From assembly GCA_016714015.1 (NCBI GenBank), contig JADJNZ010000004.1:186001-250000 (forward strand): DNA of 64,000 nucleotides. Direction: 5' to 3'. Under the pieces are notes generated by a model. The model ran no database searches. It was not told the DNA's origin and saw only the letters and a program-made list of their open reading frames with translations. Positions 16,366 to 28,031 of this stretch are shown here, in pieces. The stretch comes from Gemmatimonadota bacterium. Its GTDB lineage: Bacteria; Gemmatimonadota; Gemmatimonadetes; Gemmatimonadales; Gemmatimonadaceae. Numbering within the stretch: position 1 is the stretch's first letter; every line of letters starts with the position of its first letter. The translations under genes and the position numbers were made by a program.

Positions 16366-17633
16366 CAGGCGCCGAGCTGGTCGATCATGGGTTGCGTGAT
16401 GAGGCAGACGCCGCCGGCCGACCGTCGGAACCGTGCCGCATCAAGGACCGGGTCCTCGCCGACGATGAGGCCCTCGGGGATGCGCACGCCATGGTCCACG
16501 ACCACGTTCTTGAGGCGCGCGCCGCGCGCGATGTCGACGTAGGGCAGGATCACGCCGTTCTCGACGTTGGCGAACGAATGCACCTGCACGCCGGTGAAGA
16601 GGAGCGAGCGGCGGACGACGGCGCCGGAGACGATGCAGCCGCCCGAGACGAGCGCGGAGATGGCCTCGCCGCGCCGGCCGTCGAGGTCGTGGACGAACTT
16701 GGCGGGGGGCGTGATCTCGCCGTAGGTCCAGATCGGCCATTCCTTGTCGAAGATGTCGAGCTGCGGGACGACGTCGGTGAGGTCGATGTTGGCCTCCCAG
16801 TACGCGTCGATGGTGCCGACGTCGCGCCAGTAGACCTCGTTCTCGGCGCGGCCGCGCACGCAGCTCTCGGTGAAGCGGTGCGCGACGGCCTTCCCGTGCT
16901 TCACGAGGAAGGGGATGATGTCCTTGCCGAAGTCGCGCGATGAGTCCGGGTCGGCGGCGTCGCGCCGGAGCTGCTCGTTGAGGAAGGTGCGCTTGAAGAC
17001 GTAGATGCCCATGCTCGCGAGCGCCCAGCCCGGCTTGTCGGGCATCTCGGGCGGCTGCGGCGGCTTCTCGAAGAAGTCGAGGATCCGCCCGTCGGCGCCG
17101 ACGTGCATGATGCCGAAGCCCTTGGCGTCCTCGAGCGGCACCTCGACGCACCCGACGGTGACGTCCGCGCCGGAGTTCACGTGCTGCACGAGCATCCGCT
17201 CGTAGTCCATCTTGTAGACGTGGTCGCCGGCGAGGATGAGGAGGTACTCGGGGCCGTAGCCGTCGATGATGTCGATGTTCTGGAAGACGGCGTCGGCGGT
17301 GCCCATGTACCACTTGTCCTCGCTCACGCGCTGCGAGGCCGGCAGGATGTCGAAGCTCTCGTTGCGCTCCGTGCGCAGGAAGTTCCAGCCGCGCTGCATG
17401 TGGCGGATGAGCGAATGCGCCTTGTACTGCGTCGCCACCGCGAGGCGGCGGATGCCGGAGTTGAGCGCGTTGGAGAGCGAGAAGTCGATGATGCGCGACT
17501 TGCCGCCGAAGTAGACCGCCGGCTTGGCGCGCCGGTCGGTGAGCTCCATGAGGCGCGAGCCCCGCCCGCCGGCGAGGACGTAGGCCATGGTGGAGCGGGA
17601 GATCGGCGTGGAGTAGGTCACCTTGTCGGACAT
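16365..17633 (-). CDS. glgC: glucose-1-phosphate adenylyltransferase
   Basis: A protein of 422 residues that makes ADP-glucose from glucose-1-phosphate and ATP, the committed step of glycogen synthesis. The start is ATG 17633, preceded by a GGAGAG ribosome site; a longer frame without a stop reaches into glgB and is rejected. The nucleotide-binding loop LAGGRGSRL (residues 20-28), the KPAVYFGGK block, IIDFSLSN and the later GDHVYKMDY and EKPPQPP segments are classic GlgC motifs. The C-terminal third is the left-handed beta-helix seen in the family. It lies 20 bases after glgB and overlaps glgA by one base. Confidence 0.97.
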   Translation of the reverse strand: MSDKVTYSTPISRSTMAYVLAGGRGSRLMELTDRRAKPAVYFGGKSRIIDFSLSNALNSGIRRLAVATQYKAHSLIRHMQRGWNFLRTERNESFDILPASQRVSEDKWYMGTADAVFQNIDIIDGYGPEYLLILAGDHVYKMDYERMLVQHVNSGADVTVGCVEVPLEDAKGFGIMHVGADGRILDFFEKPPQPPEMPDKPGWALASMGIYVFKRTFLNEQLRRDAADPDSSRDFGKDIIPFLVKHGKAVAHRFTESCVRGRAENEVYWRDVGTIDAYWEANIDLTDVVPQLDIFDKEWPIWTYGEITPPAKFVHDLDGRRGEAISALVSGGCIVSGAVVRRSLLFTGVQVHSFANVENGVILPYVDIARGARLKNVVVDHGVRIPEGLIVGEDPVLDAARFRRSAGGVCLITQPMIDQLGA

Positions 17634-17653
17634 GGAGCTCTCCGGGATGGGGC

Positions 17654-19880
17654 TCAGCCTTCGTGGACCAGCCAGACCGTCGCCAACGGCGGGAGCGCGA
17701 CCGTCGCGGAGCAGGGGAGGCCGTGGCTCGCCTCCTGCCGCGCATGGACGCTCCCGCCGTTCCCGACGTTCGACCCGCCGTAGAGCGCGGAGTCGGTGTT
17801 GAGCGCTTCGCGCCAGCGTCCCGCGCACGGCACGCCGATCGCGTACGCCGGCCGCGGCACCGGCGTCATGTTGACCACCGCGACGACCGGCCGCGTGCCC
17901 TCGCCGCCGTAGCGGACCCACGCGAGGACCGAGTTGTCACGGTCGTCGACGGTGATCCACTGGAATCCCTCCCCCTCGCAGTCGCGCGCATGCAGCGCCG
18001 GTTCCGCGCGGAGCAGGGCATTGCAGTCCTTCACGAGCGCCTGCACGCCGCGATGCCAGGCGACGTCGAGCAGGTGCCAGTCGAGCGAGTGCTCGTGGTC
18101 CCACTCCTTCCCCTGGCCGAACTCGTCGCCCATGAAGACCAGCTTCTTGCCGGGATGCGCCCACATGAAGGCGAGGTACGCGCGCAGCTGCGCGAACTTC
18201 TGCCAGCCGTCCCCGGGCATCTTGTCGAGCAACGACCGCTTGCCGTGCACCACCTCGTCGTGCGAGAGCGGCAGGATGAAGTTCTCGGTGAAGGCGTAGA
18301 CCAGCCCGAAGGTCATCTTGTCGTGGTGCCACCGGCGATGCACCGGGTCCTCGGCCATGTACTGCAGGGTGTCGTGCATCCACCCCATGTTCCACTTGAA
18401 GCCGAAGCCGAGCCCGCCGTTGAAGGTCGGCTGCGAGACGCCCGGCCAGGCGGTGCTCTCCTCGGCCACGGTGAAGGCGCCGGGGAAGCGGGCGTACACC
18501 GTCTCGTTCATGCGCTTGAGGAACTCCACCGCCTCGAGGTTCTCCCGCCCGCCGAAGCGGTTGGGGATCCACTCGCCCGCCTTCCGCGAATAGTCGAGGT
18601 AGAGCATCGACGCGACCGCGTCCACGCGGAGGCCGTCGATGTGGTAGACGTCGAGCCAGAAGAGCGCGTTCGCGACGAGGAAGTTCACCACCTCGCGGCG
18701 CCCGAAGTTGTAGATGAGGGTGTTCCAGTCGGGATGGAACCCGAGCCGCGGGTCCTCGTGCTCGTAGAGCGCGGTGCCGTCGAAGCGCGCGAGGCCGTGG
18801 GCATCGCTGGGGAAGTGCGCCGGCACCCAGTCGATGATGACGCCGATCCCCTCGACGTGACAGCGGTCGACGAAGCGGGCGAAGGCCGCCGGGTCGCCGA
18901 ACCGCGACGTCGGCGCGAAGAGCCCCACGGGCTGGTAGCCCCACGAGCCGTCGAACGGGTGCTCGTTGACGGGCATCAGCTCGACGTGCGTGAAGCCCAT
19001 CTCCTTCACGTAGGGCACCAGCTGGTCGGCGAGCTCGTCGTAGGTGAGCCAGCGCTCGCCGTCCCCGCGGCGCCAGGACCCGAGGTGCACCTCGTAGATG
19101 CTCATCGGCGCGCGTCGCCGGTCGCCGTCGGCACGCCGCGCCATCCACTCGTGGTCGGTCCAGCACAGCCGCGAGGTGTCGAAGACGCGCGAGGCCGTGC
19201 TCGGCCGCAGCTCCGCCGCGAATCCCACGGGGTCCGCCTTGAGCGGCAGGAGCGACCCGTCGTTCGCCGTCAGTTCGTACTTGTAGAGCGTGCCCTCGGC
19301 GAGGCCGGGGACGAAGATCTCCCAGACGCCGGTGCCGTGCCGCAGGCGCATGACGTGCCGCCGGCCGTCCCACTCGTTGAAGTCGCCGACGACGCTCACG
19401 CGCCGCGCGTTGGGCGCCCAGACGGCGAAATGCACGCCGACCGCGCCCTCGTGCGTGACGAGGTGCGCCCCGAGCCGCTCGTAGAGATGGGCGTGGGTCC
19501 CCTCGCCGAGGAGCCAGTCGTCCATGGGGCCGAGGACGGGGCCGAACGCGTAAGGGTCGTCGATGATCCAGTGGTCGTCGCCGCGATGCGCGCGCAGCCA
19601 GTAGCGCAGCCGGCCCTTGATGCGCCCCTCGAAGAGGCCGTCATCGTGTCGCCGCTCGAGGCGCGAGATGACCTGCTCGGCCGCGTCGATCGCCTCGACC
19701 GACTCCGCACCGGGGATGAACGCGCGGACGACATGGCCGCGTCCGACCTTGTGGATGCCGAGGACGCCGAACGGATCGCCGTGCGTCCCCGCCACGAGCG
19801 CGTCCACGACCTCGGGCGCGAGCGTGGGCTTCGCCGGCGCCTTCCTGGCGACGGCCTTCTTCTTCTTCGGCGCGGCCGGC

Positions 19881-19900
<20 letters not shown>
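17654..19900 (-). CDS. glgB: 1,4-alpha-glucan branching enzyme (GH13_9)
   Basis: A protein of 748 residues that cuts alpha-1,4 chains and re-attaches them as alpha-1,6 branches. It starts with a Lys/Ala/Pro-rich tail (KKKKAVARKAP) of about 30 residues, then an extra N-terminal beta domain, a CBM48 domain (YGTGVWEIF-type region) and the GH13 barrel. Catalytic residues are visible in LRVDAV (D427), AEES (E480) and LSHDEV. The length matches long E. coli-type branching enzymes. The ATG at 19900 lies 20 bases inside the end of glgP, an overlap that fits coupled translation; the basic tail could be shorter if a later start is used. Confidence 0.96.
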
Positions 19901-22358
<2,458 letters not shown>

Positions 22359-22488
22359 GGTGGAGCGGGGGGAGGACGACCGACGAATTCGCTGACGGAA
22401 ATATGGCCACGGAATCGCCAGTCCGCGCCCTGTCCGACCCACATTTTCCACTGTCGGAACCACCCGGTGGACAGCTAATGTACCCGAG
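22359..22488. promoter_or_regulatory. divergent intergenic region between glgP and the amylase lipoprotein
   Basis: This 130-base region must carry the promoters of both the glycogen operon and the divergent amylase. It contains two short dyads next to each other, TTCC-N6-GGAA at 22446-22459 and CCACC-C-GGTGG at 22460-22470, which could bind a shared regulator. I see no convincing -35/-10 pair in either direction; GCTAATGT at 22474-22481 is the best -10-like sequence for the + strand gene. Confidence 0.35.
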
Positions 22489-24180
22489 GTGAAGACTCGC
22501 CTTTTCTCCGCGTTCGCCGGCCGGCCGTTCGGCCCCGCGACCGGTGCCGCCCTGTTGGCCGCGACCCTCGCCTGCACGCCGCCCGAGGACCTCGCGCGGA
22601 CCCCGCCCACGTGGGCGAGCGGGGCCACCTGCTACGAGATCTTCGTCCGGTCGTTCGCCGATTCGGACGGGGACGGGATGGGCGACCTCAAGGGACTGAC
22701 GGCGCGCCTCGACTACCTGAACGATGGCGACCCCGCCACGCGCAGCGATCTCGGCGTGCGGTGCCTCTGGCTCATGCCGGTCGCCGAAGCCCCGAGCTAT
22801 CACGGGTACGACCCGGTGGATCACTACGCGGTCGAGCGCGACTACGGGACCACCGACGAGTTCAAGCGATTCGTCGCGGAGGCGCACCGTCGCGGAATGG
22901 TCGTGCTCGTGGACATGGTGCTCAATCATGTCTCGAGCGATTACCCGGCGTTCCAGAAGGCCCTCGCCGATCCGGCGGCGCCTGAGCGTCGCCTCTTCCG
23001 GTTCCAGCCCGAGAAGGGGCCGCTGAACAAGTGGGGCGGCGACAACTGGCACACGTCGCCCCTCCGCGACGAGTACTACTACGGCTTCTTCTGGAAGGGG
23101 ATGCCGGACCTGAACTATGAGGACCCTGACGCGCTCGAGGAGATGCGGCGGGTCGCGACATACTGGCTCACGGAGATGGACGTCGATGGATTCCGCCTCG
23201 ATGCCGTGAAATTCCTCGTCGAGGCTGACGGCCAGGCCGACGACACGCCGGGGACCCACCAGGTGCTGCGGGACTATCAGGCCCACCTGATGCGGACCAA
23301 GCCCGGGGTGTTCACCATCGGTGAGGTGTTCGACAGCACCGCGGCGTTGCTCACGTATTACGGCGACCAGCTCGACGGCTACTTCGCGTTCGAGATCGGC
23401 GACTCGATCCTGGCCGGCGTGCGCGACGGCCGCGGGACGGGGATCGTCGCGCCGGCGATGCGGCTCGCCTACTCGGTCCCCGCCTGGCGCTGGTCCCCGT
23501 TCCTCCGCAACCACGACCAACCGCGCACCGCGACGGTGCTCGGCGGCGACCTCGCGAAGGCGAAGGTCGCGGCGGTGCTGCAGTTCACGATGCCCGGGCT
23601 CCCGTTCGTGTACTACGGCGAGGAGCTGGGGATGACCGGCGACAAGCCCGATGAGCTGATCCGCACGCCGATGGCGTGGACGATGGATGCGCCGCACGCG
23701 GGCTTCACGAGCGGCACGCCGTGGCAGCCGCTCGCCGCGGATTCGCTGCGCGCCAACGTCGGGGCGCAGCAGGGCGATCCGGAGTCACTGCACCGGCTCT
23801 ACGCGACGCTCATCCACGCGCGCCGCGAGGTGCGTGCACTCGCCGAGGGCACGCTGATCCTCGTCGAGAGCAACACGCCGGATGTCGTCGCGTTCATCCG
23901 TCGTGCCGGGGACGAGGCGGTGCTCGTGGTCGCGAACGTCGGGGTCGATCACCTGCGCGGACTGAAGCTCTCCGCCGGTGCGGCGTCGCTCCCGCCCGGA
24001 GCGAATGCGCCGCTCGACCTGCTCACGGGGCCGGGGAAGGCGCGCTGGGTCTCCGACGCCGCGTCGGGCGGCCCCATCCGCGCCACCGCGATCCCGGTGG
24101 CGGCGGATGGCTCGTTCCGCGACTACACGCCCATGGAGGTCATGCCGCGGCAGACGGTGTTCGTGTTCCGTGTGCGTTGA
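22489..24180 (+). CDS. GH13 alpha-amylase-like lipoprotein
   Basis: A GH13 enzyme of 563 residues with a GTG start and a lipoprotein signal (LLAATLAC, Cys near residue 29), so it is probably anchored in the envelope. The barrel begins CYEIFVRSFADSDGDGMGDL, an oligo-1,6-glucosidase/amylase style opening with a likely calcium loop. The active-site regions are DMVLNH, GFRLD (D238), TIGEV (E279) and RNHD (D343). The C-terminal beta domain is short and complete. It diverges from glgP and probably trims maltodextrins at the cell surface for uptake; whether it prefers alpha-1,4 or alpha-1,6 bonds cannot be told. Confidence 0.9.
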   Translation: MKTRLFSAFAGRPFGPATGAALLAATLACTPPEDLARTPPTWASGATCYEIFVRSFADSDGDGMGDLKGLTARLDYLNDGDPATRSDLGVRCLWLMPVAEAPSYHGYDPVDHYAVERDYGTTDEFKRFVAEAHRRGMVVLVDMVLNHVSSDYPAFQKALADPAAPERRLFRFQPEKGPLNKWGGDNWHTSPLRDEYYYGFFWKGMPDLNYEDPDALEEMRRVATYWLTEMDVDGFRLDAVKFLVEADGQADDTPGTHQVLRDYQAHLMRTKPGVFTIGEVFDSTAALLTYYGDQLDGYFAFEIGDSILAGVRDGRGTGIVAPAMRLAYSVPAWRWSPFLRNHDQPRTATVLGGDLAKAKVAAVLQFTMPGLPFVYYGEELGMTGDKPDELIRTPMAWTMDAPHAGFTSGTPWQPLAADSLRANVGAQQGDPESLHRLYATLIHARREVRALAEGTLILVESNTPDVVAFIRRAGDEAVLVVANVGVDHLRGLKLSAGAASLPPGANAPLDLLTGPGKARWVSDAASGGPIRATAIPVAADGSFRDYTPMEVMPRQTVFVFRVR

Positions 24181-24187
24181 GCGGCAC

Positions 24188-25750
24188 TCATCGCGGTGGC
24201 GCCGTTACCGTGATGATGAAGCTGCGCAGGTTCGGCGAGATGAGCGGTACTGGCGAAGGCGATGCACCCGCGAACTCGAACCGATAGATGAGCTGGATGA
24301 GCTGCCGCACCTTCTGCTCACCGACGGTGGCCGCCACGAACCTCATCTGAGGGACGACGGCACGCACGCTCGCGTCGAACAGATCGTGCGACTTACGCAC
24401 CACCTTGAGCGTCGTCGGGAGCGGCAGACCACTCGTGTCGATGACGATCTGCATCACGACCTCGCCCGAGACACCTGCCGAGCGCAGGATGTCAGGGTAG
24501 CTCGGCGAAGGCGACCCGCCCGGCGCGAACACCACCTGCGTGTCCACCTTGAAGTCGACGTAGCCGGCTCGCTTCGCGATGGAGTCCGCGGCGACCCGCG
24601 CGCTGTCGCGCCGCGCCGCGGGCCGCTTGGTCGTGTCCGCCACCGCCCGCCGTGGCGGCTGCTGGAACGGCACCTCGACCGAGCGGTCGGGGCTCACCAC
24701 CACCAGCGGCAGTTCACGGACCCTGTTCGGTTCGCTCACGCGAGTCGGCTTTGCGGGGCGTGCTGATCCCGGCCCGGGCGTCTGCGGCGCGACCGGAGCC
24801 TTCGGGAGGAAGCGCGCGGCGACGGCGAGTTCGCTCGCCAGTGCAGGGGACGCTGCGATCATCCCGGCGACGAGGGCGACGGCGACGAGCGTAGCGACGC
24901 GAAGAGGCGCTTGAGCGGGACGTGTGGCGTGCATGGCGGAGATCCTCTCGTGAAGCGTTGATGGCGACCCGGCCATCGGCGCGGCGAACGCCGCCGGCGT
25001 CTGGCGCTGGGAGATGAGGAGCAGGAGTCTGGCGTAGCGCTGCGCATCCGTGCCCTGCTGCAGCACTCGATGGTCGCAGTCGAGCTCGGTCGCGACGCGG
25101 AGCCGTCGCGCGATGTGCCAGAGCGCGGGATTCCACGGCATCAGCGCTGCGACGAGCCAGGCGAGCGTAAACACTGCCGGATCGGACGCCGCGAGGTGCT
25201 CCCGTTCATGGCGGAGCACCATCTCCCGCATCTCGGGCTCGAGGTCGAGCGACCAGCGGGGTAGCACGATGTGCGGCGCGAGGATGCCGAACGCCGCGGG
25301 GCCCGCTGCGGACGACACGAGAACGGACTGTCCATCGATGCGGCGTGGTTCGGCCAGCGCGGCGAGCCGGCGCAAGGCGCGCATGGAGAGGCCTGCACGC
25401 AGGAGCAGGAGCAGCGTGGCCGCGCCCCAGAGCACCGCGAGCGGGCGGTCGAAGCGTTCGAGCAGTGCGCGCGCCGTCACCGTGAGACTCGGTGCCGCCG
25501 CCAGCGTCGGGATCCCCGCGGCGGCAGCGTCCGGCAAGCCTCCGCCCGCCATGCGCACCGCCGCGGCGGACTTGACCGGGCGGAAGAGGAGGGGCGCGAG
25601 CAGCGGCCAGCCGAGTGTCGCAGCGAGTGCGATGAGCCAAACGATGCGTGCCTGACGGCCGATCAACCGCAATGCTCGATCCAGGGCCGTCGCCGCGACG
25701 GCGGAGCCCACACCGAAGAGGGTCGCCGCGATCATCCACGTGGCGATCAT
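24188..25750 (-). CDS. BlaR1/MecR1-type M56 membrane metallopeptidase with TonB-like C-terminal domain
   Basis: A membrane protein of 520 residues. Several N-terminal hydrophobic segments flank an M56 peptidase with the zinc motif HEREH (181-185) and a downstream ELDCDH that can supply the third ligand, as in BlaR1/MecR1. After a further membrane segment (VATLVAVALVAGMIAA) a Pro/Arg-rich spacer leads to a TonB-C-like domain (residues ~400-510: YPDILRSAGVSGEVVMQIVID). There is no penicillin-binding sensor domain, so the signal is unlikely to be a beta-lactam. It overlaps the BlaI-type repressor gene by 4 bases (ATGA) and is expected to trigger cleavage of that repressor. Confidence 0.9.
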   Translation of the reverse strand: MIATWMIAATLFGVGSAVAATALDRALRLIGRQARIVWLIALAATLGWPLLAPLLFRPVKSAAAVRMAGGGLPDAAAAGIPTLAAAPSLTVTARALLERFDRPLAVLWGAATLLLLLRAGLSMRALRRLAALAEPRRIDGQSVLVSSAAGPAAFGILAPHIVLPRWSLDLEPEMREMVLRHEREHLAASDPAVFTLAWLVAALMPWNPALWHIARRLRVATELDCDHRVLQQGTDAQRYARLLLLISQRQTPAAFAAPMAGSPSTLHERISAMHATRPAQAPLRVATLVAVALVAGMIAASPALASELAVAARFLPKAPVAPQTPGPGSARPAKPTRVSEPNRVRELPLVVVSPDRSVEVPFQQPPRRAVADTTKRPAARRDSARVAADSIAKRAGYVDFKVDTQVVFAPGGSPSPSYPDILRSAGVSGEVVMQIVIDTSGLPLPTTLKVVRKSHDLFDASVRAVVPQMRFVAATVGEQKVRQLIQLIYRFEFAGASPSPVPLISPNLRSFIITVTAPPR

Positions 25751-26127
25751 GTCGTTCTTCTCCCCGTGGCGGCCTTGCTGATCCGCGCCGCGAGCGCACG
25801 CAACTCCGCGGGGTCGAGGTCATGGTCGTCAACGAGATGCGCGACGAGCGCCTCGGGCGATCCGCCGAAGAATCCGGCGAGGATCCGGTGCAACGCCGAC
25901 TTCTGAGCGGCGCGCTGCTTCACCTTCGGGAAATAGCGGTGCGCGCGTCCCTCGGGTTCGCGGCGGAGCAGGCCCTTCGTCTCGAGCTTGCGCAGTATGG
26001 TGAGGACGGTCGTGTAGGCAAGGTCGGCGTCGAGCCGCTCGTGGATCTCGCCGACCGTCCCGCTGCCATGCTCCCAGAGGATTGCCATCACGTCGAGTTC
26101 GCGGCTGCCGAGCGAGACATCATCCAT
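25747..26127 (-). CDS. BlaI/MecI/CopY-family transcriptional repressor
   Basis: A protein of 126 residues with a winged-helix domain: LGSRELDVMAILWEHG, then VGEIHERL, then the recognition region YTTVLTILRKLETKGLL and RAHRYFPKV, followed by a C-terminal dimerisation helix region. Start ATG 26127 is chosen because the longer frame starts inside the operator region. Its gene is coupled to the BlaR1-type sensor. Two matching dyads upstream (26153-26170 and 26200-26213) surround its own promoter, so self-repression is very likely; the sensor would relieve it. The wider regulon is unknown. Confidence 0.92.
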   Translation of the reverse strand: MDDVSLGSRELDVMAILWEHGSGTVGEIHERLDADLAYTTVLTILRKLETKGLLRREPEGRAHRYFPKVKQRAAQKSALHRILAGFFGGSPEALVAHLVDDHDLDPAELRALAARISKAATGRRTT

Positions 26128-26152
26128 CGGGACCTCCGGTGGGGCGGGGCAA

Positions 26153-26213
26153 GTACTACGCGGATAGTACAAGCATGCGACCCGGGGTCCGCCTTGTCAA
26201 CTATCGCCGTAGT
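26153..26213 (-). promoter_or_regulatory. blaI promoter with two operator dyads
   Basis: On the - strand a perfect -35 TTGACA (26200-26195) is followed after 17 bases by CATGCT (26177-26172) as a weak -10. Two dyads share the core ACTA-N6-TAGT: a perfect GTACTA-N6-TAGTAC at 26153-26170, downstream of the -10, and ACTA-N6-TAGT at 26200-26213, overlapping the -35 edge. Their centres are 45 bases apart. The half-site matches the TACTA-type sequence known for BlaI-family operators. Confidence 0.75.
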
Positions 26214-26235
26214 AGTCGCCCGACGCGGCCTGCGC

Positions 26236-27348
26236 TTACCGCCCCCGCAGCGTCCGTTCCACCACCTCGAGGCACGGCTCTAGCGTGTCCACCGAGTGGT
26301 CGCCCATGTGCCCGATACGGATAGTCTTCTCCTTGAGCGCGCCATACCCGGTCCCGATCACGAAACCGAGTTCGGCCACGCGCTTCACGACCGCGCTCGC
26401 CGTCATCGCCTCCGGGAGCGTGAGCGTGCTCACGGTCGGTGAGCGCTCGCCGGCGCGGCAGAGGTACCCGATGTCCATGCCGTCGCCGCGCAACTGCTCC
26501 ACCCACCGCTCGGTGCGCGCGAGCATCTCCGCATGCCGGATCCAGCGGGCCTCGATCCCCTCGAACCGGATCTGCTCGAGCTGGCACTCGGCGGCGTAGA
26601 GGAGCGAGAGCGCCGGCGTGTTGGGCGTCTGCGAGCGGCGCGCGAACTCCTCGTACTCGACGACGTCGAGGTAGCGCCCGCGCGACGGCGCGTTGCTGGC
26701 CTGGAGCACGTAGGCCTCGCTGGCGACGGCGAAGGCGAGGCCCGGCGGGAGCGCGAGCGCCTTCTGCGAGCCGGTGAGCACGAAGTCGAGTCCCCAGGCG
26801 TCGGTCTCGACGCGTGTCCCCGCGATCCCGGTGACGCTGTCCACGAGGCACATCGCGCCATGGCGATGCGCGAGCTCGGTGATCGCGTGGATGTCGGTGA
26901 GCGCACCGGTGCTCGTCTCGGAGTGCACGACGGTGACCGCGGCGAACGGGGCACCCCCGGCGCCCCCCTCCACGAGCGCCTCCTCCACCTGCTCGAGATG
27001 CGGCGTGTCCCCGAGCGGGACGGAGAGGACGCGCGTCGAACGGTCGCACGACTGCGCGATGCGCGCGAAGCGCTCCGAGAAGGCCCCGTTCACGAGCGAG
27101 AGGATCGGCCCCTCGGGGGCGCCGCGGATCGCCATCTCCATCGCGCCGGTGGCCGAACAGCTCATGAGATAGACCGGTCGCTGCGTGCGGAAGACCTGCT
27201 GCAGCCCGGTGACGATCCGAGCATGCAGCGCCTCGTACCGCGCGCCGCGGTGCGGCAGCATCGGGAGGAGCATCGCCTCGAGCACCTCGGCGCGCACCTC
27301 GGTGGGGCCGGGCAGGAAGAAGGTGCCGAACTCGCCGGTGTGGGTCAT
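26236..27348 (-). CDS. class V aminotransferase (alanine-glyoxylate/serine-pyruvate type; possible phosphoserine aminotransferase)
   Basis: A PLP enzyme of 370 residues, start ATG 27348 overlapping the phosphatase stop as ATGA. Motifs: FLPGPTEV at the N-terminus, the SATGAMEMA phosphate-binding turn, DSVTGI with the PLP-contacting aspartate, and the Schiff-base lysine in GSQKALALPPG. The sequence family is serine-pyruvate/alanine-glyoxylate aminotransferase rather than canonical SerC. However, it is the last gene of an operon with serA and a phosphoserine phosphatase, and no other transaminase is present, so it likely carries out the 3-phosphohydroxypyruvate to phosphoserine step. Class V enzymes of this subfamily are known to do this in some organisms; here it is inference. 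Confidence 0.85.
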   Translation of the reverse strand: MTHTGEFGTFFLPGPTEVRAEVLEAMLLPMLPHRGARYEALHARIVTGLQQVFRTQRPVYLMSCSATGAMEMAIRGAPEGPILSLVNGAFSERFARIAQSCDRSTRVLSVPLGDTPHLEQVEEALVEGGAGGAPFAAVTVVHSETSTGALTDIHAITELAHRHGAMCLVDSVTGIAGTRVETDAWGLDFVLTGSQKALALPPGLAFAVASEAYVLQASNAPSRGRYLDVVEYEEFARRSQTPNTPALSLLYAAECQLEQIRFEGIEARWIRHAEMLARTERWVEQLRGDGMDIGYLCRAGERSPTVSTLTLPEAMTASAVVKRVAELGFVIGTGYGALKEKTIRIGHMGDHSVDTLEPCLEVVERTLRGR

Positions 27349-28031
27349 GTGGAAGGGAGCAGGAGGGCGCGCAGGCCCTCGTAGGTGTGGCACTGGAAGT
27401 CGGCACCGCGCACCACGGCGTCGCGCGCGACGAAGCCGGTGAAGGCGATGAACGCGTCGGCGACCCCCTCGGTCCGGATGACGAGGTCGGTGCTGCCGTC
27501 GCCCACCGCGACCAAGGGACGGTCGAGTCCGCCCGTCGCGAGGAGCGCGGCGACGAGTGTCGCCTTGCCCCGCTGTGAGGCCAGCGGACTCTCGCGGTCG
27601 TAGTCGGCATACCTGCCATCCGCTGCGAAGTGGAGCTCCACGCCGTGCACGTCCGACGCCGGGATGCCGAGGTGCGCCGCCAGGGGCAGCAAAGCGAGGC
27701 GGAGCCCGCCGCTCACGATGAGGGGTCGGATGCCTGCGTCAATGAGTGCCGAGACGCACTCGACCGCACCCGGCGCGACCGCGGCGACGTAGGCGTCGCC
27801 GAGCGCGTCGAGCTCCGCGCGGCCCGGCGCCACCGCCGCGAGGCGCTCGGCGTACACCTGATCGAGCGGGAGCGTGCCGGCCATCGCGGCACTCGTGAGC
27901 TCTGCGATGCGGGTCGCCACCGCGGCCGGTCGGCGCTCGGCCAGCCAGTCGATGCCCTCGATGCCGGCCAGCGTCGAATCCGCGTCGAGCACCACGGTGC
28001 GCGGCGGGAAGGGCGCGACGCCTTCAGCCAA
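27345..28031 (-). CDS. serB: HAD-family phosphoserine phosphatase
   Basis: A phosphatase of 228 residues. The start is most likely TTG 28031, which overlaps the upstream stop by 8 bases; the open frame extends further but that part lies inside the flavoprotein gene. The catalytic HAD motif is DADST (D16 nucleophile, D18 acid/base), followed by a cap domain, SGG (motif II), a lysine in QRGKATL and GDGSTDL (motif IV). DxDST with this spacing is the phosphoserine phosphatase signature. It would release L-serine as the last step of the phosphorylated pathway and sits between the flavoprotein and the aminotransferase genes of one operon. Confidence 0.86.
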   Translation of the reverse strand: MAEGVAPFPPRTVVLDADSTLAGIEGIDWLAERRPAAVATRIAELTSAAMAGTLPLDQVYAERLAAVAPGRAELDALGDAYVAAVAPGAVECVSALIDAGIRPLIVSGGLRLALLPLAAHLGIPASDVHGVELHFAADGRYADYDRESPLASQRGKATLVAALLATGGLDRPLVAVGDGSTDLVIRTEGVADAFIAFTGFVARDAVVRGADFQCHTYEGLRALLLPST

